Source: Lottia gigantea
Taxonomy: Eukaryota > Mollusca > Gastropoda > Lottiidae
Direction: 5' to 3'
Assembly (NCBI RefSeq): GCF_000327385.1
Contig: NW_008709379.1
Location: 2,152,858 to 2,216,857, forward strand
Length of the DNA: 64,000 bases
Shown here: piece by piece, positions 25,231 through 40,200 of the stretch
Layout: each line of letters begins with the position of its first letter
How positions within the stretch are numbered: the stretch's first letter is position 1
Translations under genes and position numbers: made by a program
Notes under the pieces: generated by a model
Database searches by the model: none
What the model was told of the DNA's origin: nothing
What the model saw: the letters and a program-made list of their open reading frames with translations, nothing else

Positions 25231-28200
25231 TCAGGATTCTCGACTACGATTGTCAGCGTTAATTAATACACACATCATATCTTTATCTAATAATAGTAAG
25301 GAATCTCCAGTGGGATGCCATGATAAAGAATGAACAGCAAAGCGACCTGAAATGACAAATTTTGGGATTAGAAACAATAGAAACTAATTTAAAATCTCCT
25401 CCATGATTTTTGACATTTAGTTGTCGAGATTGAAATATTCTCCATTTTTTCTGCACTAATTTGGGAAAACGTGCAACGGTTTAAATTTTGACAGGACTGC
25501 TTACTCATTTCTATCAATCTGTTGAGAGATCTTTTAATGTATTAAGCATGTACCACACAGGGCCTTGGTTTATAGTCCCATCTGGACACCTGTTAGCTCC
25601 TTCGACCTGACAGGGGAAACCGGGGTAGAAAAGTCCAAAGGGATTATCTTGAACCATGTCTGGATTAAAACTCTGGATGTTCAGGATAGAGAGAAAGCAT
25701 CTAGGTCGAAGAGCCACCATGGCTCTTCCTTTAGAAAGAGACAGGCATCAGAACTAAAAAAATAATCTGTACCAACCTGCAGGAACATCGACAGATAAAC
25801 AACCTTCTGGTGACCACATATATAACTTATTATTACCTGTACATAAAGCTAAACGTGGTTTCACTGGATCCCATTTTACACCTGAAATATCAACAAGAAC
25901 ATATCATACTGGTAATTTGCTACAAAATCGTCACACCTATTGCCTGTTTTGGCATAAATATAACAGGAAATAGATCATCAGCTCGTATTGCCAAAATCAT
26001 TGTTCCACAGAATGAAATGAAATGGTGTTTTAAGTTTTACTTTTCTGCTTCATATTGGGCTAATGGGCTAGATTGAATGTGGTGTTGAGTTAAGCATTTT
26101 ACTAGTAAGAACACTGTAGCTTTACTAAGAAAAATAGGAATTCTGCAACAGTTATCATGCATCATCTGGTTTGTGAGTAAAATGAACGATAACTTACATT
26201 TAATAGGGGCAGCCTGTATTAAAACTGAACATAATGCTAATCTTTTAATCTCCCAGATCCACAGCACACATGGCATATTATCTACAAACACAGATTACAA
26301 TCAATACTGTATAATTATGATTATTCTACACACTCTTCTTACAATGCAGTACTTTAACAAATCTTCATTTTACAACTGATGCTGGAAAGGGTGTTTGTGA
26401 ATAATATGAATGTTTAGATCTATAATTTAACATATTATGTCAGATAAAGTCAAACTTTTTATCCATTGCACCAATCTACTTTACTTGGATATGCTGGTGG
26501 CATTAGCATCAAGCTATCTTTAAGTGCACAGTCTAATTAGCGAGTAGCTATCTCTTCTATTTCAGCCTCTACAACTTGAGTCTTTTGTCAAACTTACCAT
26601 TTCTAGTGAGCATATATTTGGTATCCGGACTAAAGTAAGCAGTGCTGACACCTATTTTAGGGTGAGCTTTATTTACATTAGGTTTGACTGTTGGAACTTC
26701 AACTGGTAATGGCTGACATTCATCTGAAATAAAACAAATATCAACATACATATTATTAATCTATAATAAACAAACATATAATATGCCCATACATCAACCA
26801 ATTGCTTCATTTGATATTTTGACAAATTATTGAAAAAGATTTGATCCATGTTTTTTAATACAGGCCGTTGTGTTCTAAAATAAAAATGGCCTTTTAACCA
26901 TGAAAAGTTGACTTAATTTGATCTATGTACTTACATTTACTCTGTGAATTAAAGAGTGATGCTGTAGGAGGATCTAGATCTACTGGTGCTGTAGGAGTTC
27001 TGGTTTCAATCTCTTTATACACTGCCTACAAACAAACAAACAAACATCAACACTTCAATCAGTCTGCTTAAGTCTCTTAAATCTGTCGTGTATGTTAGCA
27101 AAATAACATTGTAAATTGTCTGAAGAAATGTGTTTAAAAATCCAACAAGTGTTGTAATATCAGAATGATACAACTGGAAACCTGAAGTCTACCCAAAACT
27201 TAAAAACCTCAATCCCTTTCAAAGATAACATTTGAACTGCATATTTTACAAAACTTACCACATTTTCTGTATCAATAGTCTCAGGATGTGAAAATTCTAT
27301 CAATTTCTGCCATGTTCTATTATTTAATATTCGTACCTGCAATAGACATAAACATGGGAGATAACTCTATTGATATTCGGGGTTAACCTTTGGACTTGAT
27401 TCAAGCACCAATATCACAGTTTACTCTTTATCAAACTCAACTTATGATAGTGATTTGTCTCTCTGATTTAGTTTTTATTATTCTAGATATTTAAAAACAA
27501 AAGTTCACATCTCTATATCAGAAATAAACTTTCACCATATTTGTCATGATCTATAAACATTTTGATTGATGTTGGCCCCCGTTTTGTCATTGTCATTAAG
27601 GTTTGAAACACTTTAAGTAGGGAAGACTGAAGGCAGTTATTTCTAATATATCATATTTCAAATATGGTTTACACAAAGCAACTTGATAAATAAAACACAG
27701 ATAATATTTATCTTTTGAGGAAATAAACTACTTACAAATATCATTTATCATAATAAAATGCATTGATCATATATAATTCTTATATACATTATATATATTT
27801 ATTGAAATTCCCCCAAATTAACAGCTTCATGTTTTGTCAAGTTATAAATTCTTTCAAAAATCTCAGGGAACTACTTTTTCTCTTTGATCCCTTTTGAAAA
27901 TAAAAATTCATCAAAAAGTCATTAAGTGAAGTTTTGAATATATCAAAAGGACGTTCTATATTTCATACTAGGTTGTCATAGAAACAGTATTGTTGTACCC
28001 GTATATGAAACTGCTAAGAAGGGATTGGGCGTTAAAAGGTTATTCAAATGTCTTGAGTCTGATCAAATCACTTGACTGGATTATTTAAGAGTTGGCCATT
28101 AAATTTTAAGGTCATGTTTAGGGTCAGATTATTGATAGAGTATAATAAAGGGGTTGGGAGAAGAATAGGTGTATGTTTTCTGGGGTCAGGGTAACGAATG

Positions 28201-31200
28201 AGGTATATTGGAGGGGTCAGCGTAATGAATGAGGTATATTGGAGGGGTCAGTGTATAGAATGAATTATATTGAGGGGTCAGGTGTGAGTGTACAGAGTCG
28301 TGAAATAAATGGGATGTTTGTTGATTAAGGGTTGAAGTGTCAAGAGAATTAATGGCCCTTACAGATTACAACTGAGCAGTTTAAATTAATATTTTCAAAT
28401 TTTAATTAGAGTTCAGATTAGGGGTTCAAATTTATAAAAAGATTTATTTTTACTCCAGTGCATTTTTAAATACTGAACATTTTTTTTATCTGACCTTCTC
28501 AACCTAATTAGTGGGATTTGTGTACTTACTTGAACTCCAACTGATGAATGATCTTTAATATGCACAGTTTACATGCCTAACTGGCAGCAAAACCCATTTC
28601 ATAAATCATCTTGGCGTATGCCTGAATTGAATGCAGGATACCAAGTTTCTAACTCTTATTTCTCTTATGAGCACTTATGATAGTGAGTTGTGATGATATT
28701 TGACAAATCTTTAACATATATTTGTTATCATATTCAAAAGTTCCAGACACAAAAACAGCTGATAGAAACCATTTAAACTATCATCAGCAAAATCTGGCTA
28801 TTTTTCTTAAAACTTCAAGTATTTTCTTCACGCTTTTTATCTACCCTATCTATCATATTACCTATTAAGTTCTCATTTCATTAGAAATATACCACTATAA
28901 ATATTAAAGTATGCTGATCTCATTGACCCACATATGTTCAAAGGATGATTAAACTTATACCAGATCAAGTTAGGTTCCATCAGGTTTTTGAAGAATATGG
29001 CAGAAATACAGTATCTCTAATTACCGGTATTAAAATACTGCTCATATCTTTAGACAGTGTTTAGACTCCAACTAATCTGGCCTTCAAGGGATAGTTTATC
29101 TACAAATCAATTTGATAGCATCAATTTGCACCATTCCAATATTCAATCAGACGTCTGTTGTTCCTGCAATTCAACTAAAACTTAGCCTTTTATGAAATCA
29201 CTAATCGTAAAATATCCTTTATCACACAAGCCCCTTTGTGATTTGTGACGTCATGAACACTTAGTATTATTGGAATTGCAGGAACCACAGATGTCTGATT
29301 GAAAATGGAATTCATTTGTCCAGTAATTTAGAGTTTAAAATTCTTAGTACTTGTACTTTGTGTAAAGAAACAAAATCAACAACTAAATTTTAGAAGGTTA
29401 ATAACTTAGATTCACTTAGAATATTTTCTACCTACTGGTCCTTGGTTAAGCCTCTTGATACTGATCTTTACCAGGTTTATACCCACTACCACTATATGTT
29501 CTACTTAACCAGGTAAATAATGTCATGCATAGAACCAACTGATTGTGTTACAGAAACCAACAATAGTTTTAAGAATTGATGAGAAACACTCTTTTAGACA
29601 ATCATCCTTTAACTATCTTTTGTCATAAGACCCCCTGAAAAAAAATCTTAAAAATCTTAAAGTACCGTTATTTAATAGAGATTCACGTGATAATGTTTCT
29701 CAGCTCATAACACCTGAGTGAATCATAAAGGTTTATTACATTGTTTTCAAACTCAGAATAAAAGACCTAGATATAATGTTATCACCATAAAAAATGAGAC
29801 GTAAATATAACGGTATATTTTGAAAGAAAATCATATATGTCTATAAAAACTGATAATGGACTGTTTTAAATAACAATAGTTGTTGAAATGTTGATGTAAC
29901 CCACGTGTGAAGAGTGACAGAATGCAGGGATTACATGTTTTGAATACCTATTGGTTGAAGTATAGACTTGTCGCCAAATTTCTTTATATTTCAAATGACC
30001 CAATATATTGAAGAAGATTATAGGTAATAATTACACAATGAGGAAATCTAGCTTTTGAATTCTAATTTCTGATCATGTTGGAACTTGATAGAACAAGATT
30101 CTAAATGAAATTACTCTTTCATACCAGTACAAAGCCAAAAAGCATGGTGTATTGCGCAATAAGAAAAAATGCAGGCTTCAACAATTTGGCTAAATAACTA
30201 GTCTAAATTTCTCTATCTCTTCATACAAAATATGAAAGGGTCAAACTTTAATTAAAGCTCTTGCAAACCCAATATATGTTCTGCTTGATAAATAAAATCT
30301 AGATCTTTCATCTATGTAACCTTGTTGTAAAGAAAGTGAAAAGCAATAGGCAATAACTTTATGTCATTCTGTAAAAGGAATCTTACACTTAACCAAATAA
30401 CACTACATCTACATCTGAAGCAAGTATGAACCAAGAGACACTACATCTACTACTGAACCAAGTATGAACCAAGAGACACTACATCTACTACTGAACCAAG
30501 TATGAACCAAGAGACACTAAATCTACTACTGAACCAAGTATGAACCAAGAGACACTACATCTACTACTGAACCAAGTATGAACCAACAGACACTAAATCT
30601 ACTACTGAACCAAGTATGAACCAAGAGACACTTCATCTATTGCTGAACCAAGAAACACTGCATCCAATGCTGAACCAAGAGACACTATATCAACCAAAGG
30701 TCACAACATAAACTACAAAGTTAGGGAGGACTATATTGATCTACATGCAGAATGACCCTTATTCAACATAAACAAATGCATAAAATTGACCAGGATCCAT
30801 TCTAGTGTTATACTCATACAAATTCTTTATAATATGAACATTCATGCGTGTTTATATCCGCTATATTTCTTAAATTCTTAAATTGATCAACACATTATTA
30901 GATGTTATTCTATATATTAATAATAAAAGATTTTGAGTATACAAAAGCATCTACTAGCTGATATATATTGTTATCAGTTGACTTAATAAAACTACTATCT
31001 ATAGTATAAAGCACTAATATTTAGTCTTCAATTGTCTCTATTGACAAGTTTATAACATATTTATTACTTCCCGGAATTTTCTAAGAAATACTTATCAAAT
31101 ATGCCCTACATTTCAACACTTAATAATTTTGTGTGATTTGTAGCCAATTATATACCAATAAATAATCATGTAAACCCTACATACTCAGTTACTTATACAG

Positions 31201-34200
31201 CTTAATTGCAATATAACAATAGATATTCACAGAATATTAATCAGAGCATTCAACAACAGGGTTTTTGAAACTATTTAAACCTAATTGCAAGGATTTAAGG
31301 AAGTATTCCTCTTGGCCTTGAGCTTGCTGGATTATCTGTACATTATCTATACAGCTCAAAGGTACTTATGGACAGGATAGCCTTTGATTTTGTATTATAA
31401 AACTACCAATCGACCGACAGAATCTCAAATGCTTTACCAAAGGATATCCTGTCCACAAATACAGTCTCTGATACAGCTGGGTAGACTATTCAAGATCAGC
31501 AGAACTGTAAATGCTATCCCAGATTAGATCCCACAAGCATCATCTTTGTCATAACCAAGTAATTGACATCAAATGCTCAATCCCAATGTTCAACAGTCTG
31601 TCCTACAAAAGGACTAAAGGAGACAACATCTCTTTTATCAAACTTGAAACTATTATCAGACATTGTTGAACTTCAATTCTCTAGAAGAAAAGATAACATA
31701 TATATTGTCAACATTGTTATCTTTTACAGGGAAAATTATGTACCTGGTGGGACCAACATCACAATCAGGGCTTAGTTTAAATGAAATGAAATGAATGGAG
31801 TTTTATGTCCTACTTTTCTGCACCATGTGGGCTAATGAAGACGGGCAACGCCATGCAGGGTGCAAAGAGGGAAATTTTGCCAGGACTTTCCAACTGTCGT
31901 GGGATCTTAAACGTGCACAGCCTGTAGCACACGGGGTCTCACTTTATTGTCCCATCCGAACGACTAGACGTTTTTCCATGTCAGCCCCTCTTACCTGTAT
32001 CACTGACAGGGGGAAACCGGGTTGAAAAATCCGAAGGCATTATCTCAACCTATGCCGGGATTGAACCCGGGACCTTCAGGTTAGCGAGCAAGCATCTAAC
32101 TCACTGAGCCACCGCGGCTCCCAGGGCTTAGTTTAAGAGGTATCGAATAGCAGTATATGAGTCAAAATAACCCCTTTTGCAATCCAATATTTCTATTTCA
32201 AATCAAATTGTATATTTTTCATGAGAATTTTCTGTCTAAGCTAGAAATAGCCTTAATAACTTGATAAGCCAAAACAGAATTTCGTGTGATAAATTTTTCG
32301 ATCTAAATTGACTCCAGTATGATTACCAACGTCTGTTGAAAGAGTTCAAAATAAAGCTCATAAAATATCATGTATACCCAGCAATCCCTGTGTTCACACT
32401 TGTTTCACCAATAGATGTAGTGTCTCTTGGTTCACACTTGTTTCAATTGGTTGTAGCCATCTGTCAGCATAAACCGCTCAACAGGGATCAAATTGGAGTT
32501 CAACCCTAGTGAAGTCCGGAGTCGACACTCAGAGTTTTCGACGAGTGAACAACTGTCCCCGGGCCGACCCTTAGTAGACCTAGGGATTTTACTCTCTTGG
32601 TTCAGCACTTGGTTCAGCAGTAGATGTAGTGTATCATGACCATGGCCTCCTCCTCAAGCCTGTGATAGGTCATATTTTGAAATGAAAATTAAGCCCTCTA
32701 ATAGGTCAAAATTTATCTCAGGCCATCTGAAATCCATTGGGTTCTGGGGACCCTGACCCTCACCTCGGAAAGCACCTACTATTTTTGGTTTCCTCCTCAG
32801 GCATTTTGTAGATACACTCCTGTCCATTATGTTCTACTTCTGTTGAAATTGGAGAGCTCTGTCATATGAAATTTGATGGAAACTTTATAACAATTGCTTT
32901 TGAGAACAAAATGTATGAACATAAATTTAATGTATACTAAAGTTCAAACATCTGAAAGGAAATCAGTAACATTATGTGTATGATTTGAATTTCGAATTCA
33001 AATGTTCAATTGAAAAGTTTGAACTGATTGAAAAGAATTGAATAGTAAAGACTTTCGATAGTCCATATAATGGGTGGCTAAAGGGTAAAATATTTCCCTG
33101 TATCTAAAGTATATGAGGGGTGTAATATCGGCTGTGTTACAAGGGTTAATTTCTTATATACTTGTTACTGTTATCTTTATACTAACTGTAACACCTATAA
33201 CACCTGGCTCCCCTGTAGTTATACCGTTATTTAACATAAAACCCCTATTGTATGAACCGAAAGATAAAATTGTAAGGGAATGAAGCTAAATTTCAAGTAA
33301 CATATGCATGGATAAGTAACTCATCAAGTGGAAAGTATAATATAACTTGAAGTTAACGTTTCATTTTAGACTTACTACATCTATATTACTATCAGGTAAG
33401 ACCATTTTAACTTCAATATTAATTCTGATTTTCAGTAAAGTTTGAGATTCGGAGTTGATGTTTGTTTTAAGTAATAAAGGACTACAGTGACCTCTATTGT
33501 TTACTCTGTTGTATGACAAGAATGGAGTTACTTGAAAATAAGTTCAGAACATGTTATCTATTGAAACTATTGGATTTAAGATTTAAACATAGGACTATAA
33601 GTTTAAGCTAATTAACAATGCTAAGATTATAGTTTTGTGTGCTTGCATGTTTTAAGTGTGTGCATGTATGATTTTCTAGATAGATTAAACATGTTTTGGA
33701 GGATCAAGTTTATACTTGTTGTTCCTCATATTAATGGCCCCTATATATGTGAGGTTCTGTAATAACGTACTCCCTGATTTAGTATATCAGTGAAGTTAAC
33801 TTGATTAATGGATATCTAACTTACTTCATTCAACTTCATTATTACTATAAATTATTTTTAATTCATTTAACTTTTGAAAAGTAAAGTTTTGCATTGATCA
33901 GTACTATTGGTGTTGAACTAAATACATACTTTTTGAGGGCATGATTTTTTTAGAACCCTAATAAGATAGAATAAACACTTTTGATCCATAACACAAATTG
34001 CCAATTTTTACATCTTACAAACTGTTTTCTTTTGTGTGTCTAGATATTCTTTATAAATGAAGAAAAGATCAATTAACAATCACTTACAATATAATCACTA
34101 TAATTTCAAACTTCTTGCTAAATGTACCTTAAAGTTATATTTTCAAATAAAATGTTTAATAAAATTAAATTCGATGCTAAAAGCATGTAGTGTTAAGATT

Positions 34201-37200
34201 GAGTCTATAAGCCAGAACTTATCAAGTTTAATGCCCATGATTATAAATTCTGTAATCAACATTATGGGCAAATCAAAATGTGCCCATCCTTTCAGAACAC
34301 TAAATACAACTTTGTGACCGAATATGTCAAGTGAATTTTCAGTATTCTAGATTAGAAAAGTTGGATTGACAAAAAAATCAGTGCGTAAATTTATGGTTTC
34401 CATAGAAACTATATCAATAATAATAGACATTTAGAGATATTATCAAACTGAACAGCTTATAGAGTCAAAACACAAAGAAATATAACAAATAATACTGTGG
34501 CTGATAACTTACTTTTGAATACTTTGATCATATATTCAAGTCCTAATATTAGAAAGTTCATTCCCATTACCCAGCATTCTGTCCTGATGATGTTTTATAT
34601 CTGGAGAATTAATAAGATGAGATGTAGTTTAATAATTTTTATATCAAACATGAAATTGTACTTACCTTCTCATCGTAACTTCCAACAGCCAGAAATTGCG
34701 ATGTTGGTGACCAGGATACTGTTTTGATTCCCAGGGCCCAATCATATGCTGAATAGGTTGATAACAGTCTTCCATCTGGATGATAGATCAGTATCTTATA
34801 CTGAAAATAAAAGGCAATAACAGGTGCAAAACTTCTTAATAATAGCACATTATCTAAAAGCATGACAATGGAGAAAATATACCCTTCCAATCCACAATTC
34901 ATAAGTCAAAGTATGTAAGTCAAAAAGCTACCCTGGACCACTCCAGATGAAATGACAAAATTTGCAGAACGATTAATCTGTTAATTCTGTTGCAGAAATT
35001 ATAACTTCTTGGGTATGCTAAATCAATTTAAATAGTTGATACAAAATGTCATTTGTATTTAAGTGACAGAATCAGACAGAATTAAAAACAATTTGTGGAC
35101 AAAATGAAGGTCAAAATGATAAGTTTATCTATATGATCAATTGATCAAGATAATGATAATAAAATATTTCCTGAAATTCTATCAGGGGCCATTTTATATT
35201 TTAATTACATATATTTAGGTATTAAGATAAATAATACATATGATATAAGGTATCACAGCTACGTGCAGGTTTGGTCTCTCAGGTATATCTTGAAGGGTGT
35301 GTAATCTAGAACACTGTAGCCCCTCAAGTATACCTTATACACCTGACCTAAATAAATAGATAAGTAGAGTTGTGTTTAGGGAGTGATAGTAATTTATATA
35401 GCCCATATGTTGAACAAATTAAGTAATATTCAGAGATAACTCCATCAGGGTTTTTATCTGCATTAAGAATAGCATAACCTTATTTTTTCAATTGCACCAA
35501 AAATGATTTGTTTTCAATTTTGGTGTTACCTGCTTAATGGAACATGAAAAAAGTATGTTATAGTTTAAAACATGTTGAAGAGACATGACTAAAACTAAGC
35601 TTATTACCTACTGATATATTATGTTCAATATATTACACAGCAAGACTGAAGTGATTTTCAGGGTCATTATCAAATGACATGATTGATATAGTCTCCAAGG
35701 ACAGATCTTATACATTTAAAATATCAACCCCTGGAATTTAAACAGTACTTTATCCAACATCCTGCCATGAAACATCATAATATCATCAACTATTGATATA
35801 TTATGAGAATTTATTAATAAATAAATCAGACTTTTCAACTTTTTCATTATCTAATCTAACATATTATGCTTAGTCATTGTCATTATGCTAAGATTGTAAA
35901 GAAGTTTTCTAATTTGTATATGTATCAAGGACACTGATAGCATTGATATGCATCATTCCAATTTTCAGTAAGACTTTGGTGGCTCTTGAAATTCTGCTAA
36001 ACCTTTAAATCTTATGATTGCATGAACATCAGAAGTCTGGTGGAAAATTGGATTGGTGCATATCAAGATTATCAGTGTCCCCAAAACTCATAAAAAAAGT
36101 TATAAATCCTCTTTACAATCCCTTTAAATAGTGTAGTATTCACAATAATATGCAGCTAAAGCACTTTCTTATCTTATCAATTTCAGATAGAGATGCCTGA
36201 ATTAGGGAGTTGCATATAAAATCATCAAAATTTAGTTAACCATTTATCCGTCCTGTTTAACACTGCCATCATCCAATCATGATACCAACTCATCATTTAC
36301 AGCAGAAATTTAACTTCAACTACAATCCAGGCTGCAGGTATGTTTTTGTATAATAATTGTTACACACATTAACTTTTACCTAATATTCTCAATAATAAGT
36401 TAAAGGAAGTTTCAGGTCTTATTTAGGCTTACAAAATGCAACACCAAGTAGGTGCAGTGTGCAATGAAGACAATTTTACCAATATTACTTCAATATCATA
36501 TTGTCTGGAAAACTTTAACATAAGGGGTAGAAAAAACTACAGGTAATATCTCAACCACTGCCAGGATTCAATTTACCCCCAGGTTAGCAAGTTGCTTTTA
36601 AATTGCTAAGCCACCCTTTCTCCTAACTTTCTTTATAACTAACATTACAAATATTTATATAAAAATATAATCATGACAAGTCATCCATAAAGCTGACATT
36701 GTGAAATTGGGAAAAATCATCGATCATATTTCAGAATCAGACTTTTCACAAGTCAATAAATAATGAGTCAAAAAGCCATTATCAAGAAGACAACAAAAGA
36801 CAAGGAAACACTGGATAGGAGGTTCCGCAGGTTGACTTTAAATACAACCAATATGAGAAACAATAACGGTCTGACCAGTTGACCATTACATGGACAATAT
36901 TGTTTTCATGCTTGATAGATTCTCACCTTGAACATTATTTTAGCCTATAATTGTATTACCTTGGAGATAGTGAATCAATAGTTTTATTAAGGAAAATCAT
37001 TTTCACTGACTTTAGATATCTTGCCACTTAATCAATAATAAAAATATATTTGATAATTTCACAATTTATCAGATTTAGTTTTATAAAAAAAACTCAAAAT
37101 TGAAACTGCCTTTCTATTATGCAATTATTATTTGATAATTTTGTAATGTAGTCAGTAAAATAAAATCTCAAATTTATTTTTAGGAACTGTGTCTTATTGT

Positions 37201-40200
37201 GTAAATTGTAAATTTTTGAAATGAGAGTTTTATCTTGAACTTTCTCAATAAATTAAGACTGTAGATTAGCAGGCAAAACCTGTAGTAAAGATACTGAGCT
37301 ACCATAGGCTATAGCTGTAATCTAATTCAAAGAACAATACATTTACTTTCAAGTTCATTACATTGATTACACAGTTCATTCAATGTACCTCAAGGCACTT
37401 TCTATTCTCAATTTATCAATTTTGAAAATTCCATTGTTCTTATCAAAGTGTACATTAAATTTCTTTCCATAATAACATTGTATATTATGTAATGTAAAGA
37501 GAATGAACAGACAATGATAGAGTTAAATACCCATGTGAGGGTGTTTTAAGAAACATCATATTGTTTGATCTCCTTGGTGACTGGACACTAGGTCTCTGAT
37601 AATATTGGTCATTTCCTTTCAATATTCAAACAATTAACTCATTCTTTCGAAATAACAGATAATCCCACTGACTTCTGTCAATTTGATATAATTAATGTGA
37701 TCATCATTCACTGATCCTTTAACTTATTTATCAAGCTCATGTTCAATATTGATGTAAAGTTTACCTTCCCTCAGGCTCTTAATATACACAAACTTCTTAG
37801 GGTGATACAGGTAATTTCAACTGACAGACAGTCTTACAGACTTACCTTTAATTCACACTCCCAAACAGCTAGGACCCAATCATTAGGTGACCACTGTATA
37901 CCAGCTAGATCTTCTGTTTCACATTCAAAATTCTAGATGAGACAATATTAATATATTAAACTTGGTATATAAAATATTTCATGAAAAAAAAATAACTTTG
38001 ATGGCCATAAAAATTCAAAGGATTCGAATATCCTGAAGGCTCATCAACTACAGTTCAGAGAACTTATAAAATAAGCTAAGGCTAACACAGCTTAGTTCAT
38101 AACCCTTCTTGTATAATTAAACAGTCTCAAATAAACCCATTGTATTAGAGCTCAAAAGAGTCAAATAAGTAATGAAAAAAAATATTTACTAGATGAAGAG
38201 ATGCAAAATAAAAACAATGAAATAAATTGACAATGATCTGGCAATATTATTTTGAAACAGATGAGTTGCTATACCAACCTATATATATCTGATGACATAA
38301 GATGTTTCAGTCTCATATCCAATTTACCAATCTTACCTTTAATAAGGACCAGTTATCACAGGCAAAAACACTGATATAATCAGAACAATCTCTTCTTTCA
38401 GCAAGTGCCATAAATTTACCATTATTACTGAACACTAAACCTTGATTTAATGAATAAATGAAATTACACCAGCCTATTTATCATATATATTTGGGTAATT
38501 GACAACAAACAATAATATAGCATCATGAGAGATGTTTTACCAACTTTAATATTTTTAACTGATAGTTCTTTTTTTTTTAATTTCCATGTGGAATATAGGT
38601 TTGTTGGTTAAGCAAGTAATTTTCGAACAGTTAACTTACCTTTATCACATTGTTTAGGATATCTGATATAAGAGACAGATTTGGTAACTAAGGACCATAC
38701 TGTTATTCTAATCTATAAGACAGGGTAGAACAACATTTGTAGAAATCATTTTCAGCAAACAATTATTTAAAGCTTAATTATGTAGAATGATAGTAATCCA
38801 TTTCTTTCATAATCAAATTTTCCTCCTCCCAATTGAGCTAACAAAAGCATGCAATACAATACAATGTTCCATCTGCACATCATTACTTAGACCACAAAAA
38901 TCTTTTTCACTGAGCCATAAAATGACAGAGGAACTAAACATGTTCTTCACCCTAGGGGATGTAAAACCTTATAGACAACAATCTAACTTATTATTGACAA
39001 GTCATCTAAATGTTATTGTTTAGTTTTTATGCAAATCATTCAATCAAAGCAACTAAAATTGATAAAAAAATAAAAATTCACTGATTAGATAATAAAGCAA
39101 GTATGAAATGTACTAATAGACTAAAGGCTAGATTTTTGTTTTCATTTTTTAACAATTGATCTTTCACATTTGAGAACCTTACATCATCTTTAAATGGTGT
39201 CTATTTTTAGTAACCATGCTGTCAGCTAATTTGCATACAGGTGTTGTCATCGACATTTAGACAGGATGGAAATCAAATAAAAAGAAATTTATTTTTGAAT
39301 ATTATAAATTTAAGTTAAATTTGGGTTGTGTCTTATATAGTAATGGATATGGATTAAATACAACTTCTTTAAGAGGGTTGACCCAGTTGTAAGTAAAGTC
39401 AATAAATCAGATTTTATCATGTAAATAATAAAGTATAAATTGATCTATGGACATGACATGCATTTTAACTTGTCAAATGGGTGAATAAATGAAAATGAAT
39501 GAATGAATGAATTTTGTATCTTGTAAAGAATATTGAGTTTCTTAATTGCAAATTCAACAAATTTTGCAATTGGTACAGAAACTGATCAACAAAGTTCGTT
39601 TTAGTACTAAAGAATTAAACTTTGGAGCATTTAAACCAAATTAATATTAAGGTGTCAAAACATTTCCTGTAAATTGTAAACTGAAAGTTTAAATAAATAG
39701 AGTGATCTAGTCTAACATCCTGTTTTCAAATCTCTTTCTATTTCATTCAAACAATATTTATGACTTTGAAATTCCCAGTAAAAAAGTTAGGTTCACAAAT
39801 TAGACTAAGTTGAAAAGTTAAGCTAAAAAAACTAACAGCAACAGCATATCATTGGCAACTTCCAAATCTAACAGTGGTATCACAACTTCTATAAGGTAAG
39901 AATGCTCTGCCTCAATTACTATAAAGACAACTTCTCAAAGGGAATTCTTTGCAATCATCTGACCCAAATTTTTTGTATCAGGTCAAGTAAGTTGATCAAA
40001 CCAATTGGTAAGCATTACATTTTAAATTTTCAAAATGGGCAATGAATAGTTAGTTTAAATGGCTAAGTCTGTGAAGAAGTCGCTTGGAAATGTGTCAGTT
40101 TTACAATGTCCTTAGTCCAAAATATAAAAGTCTTTTGTAGGATATTATGAAATTTCATTTCGCTCTAGATTTAACTTACATTAAAATCTGATGTAGTTAG

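Larger units (their letters stand above)
27337..34665 (-). other. WRAP73 intron 8 (7.3 kb), repeat-rich
   Basis: The largest WRAP73 intron contains most of the mobile DNA of this gene: a short minisatellite near 28.2 kb, a palindromic MITE near 29.1 kb, the 38-bp minisatellite near 30.4-30.7 kb, the recent SINE at 31.8-32.1 kb and inverted minisatellite relics near 32.4-32.6 kb. Frames in it are carried by these repeats or are short. No nested gene was recognised. Confidence 0.75.

Noticed and set aside
31563-32025. Two plus-strand frames of 70-76 codons
   Set aside because: The second lies wholly inside the SINE and the first just beside it. Neither has recognisable protein content.
34639-34902. 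87-codon minus-strand frame as an independent small gene
   Set aside because: It is WRAP73 exon 8 read through both of its splice sites.
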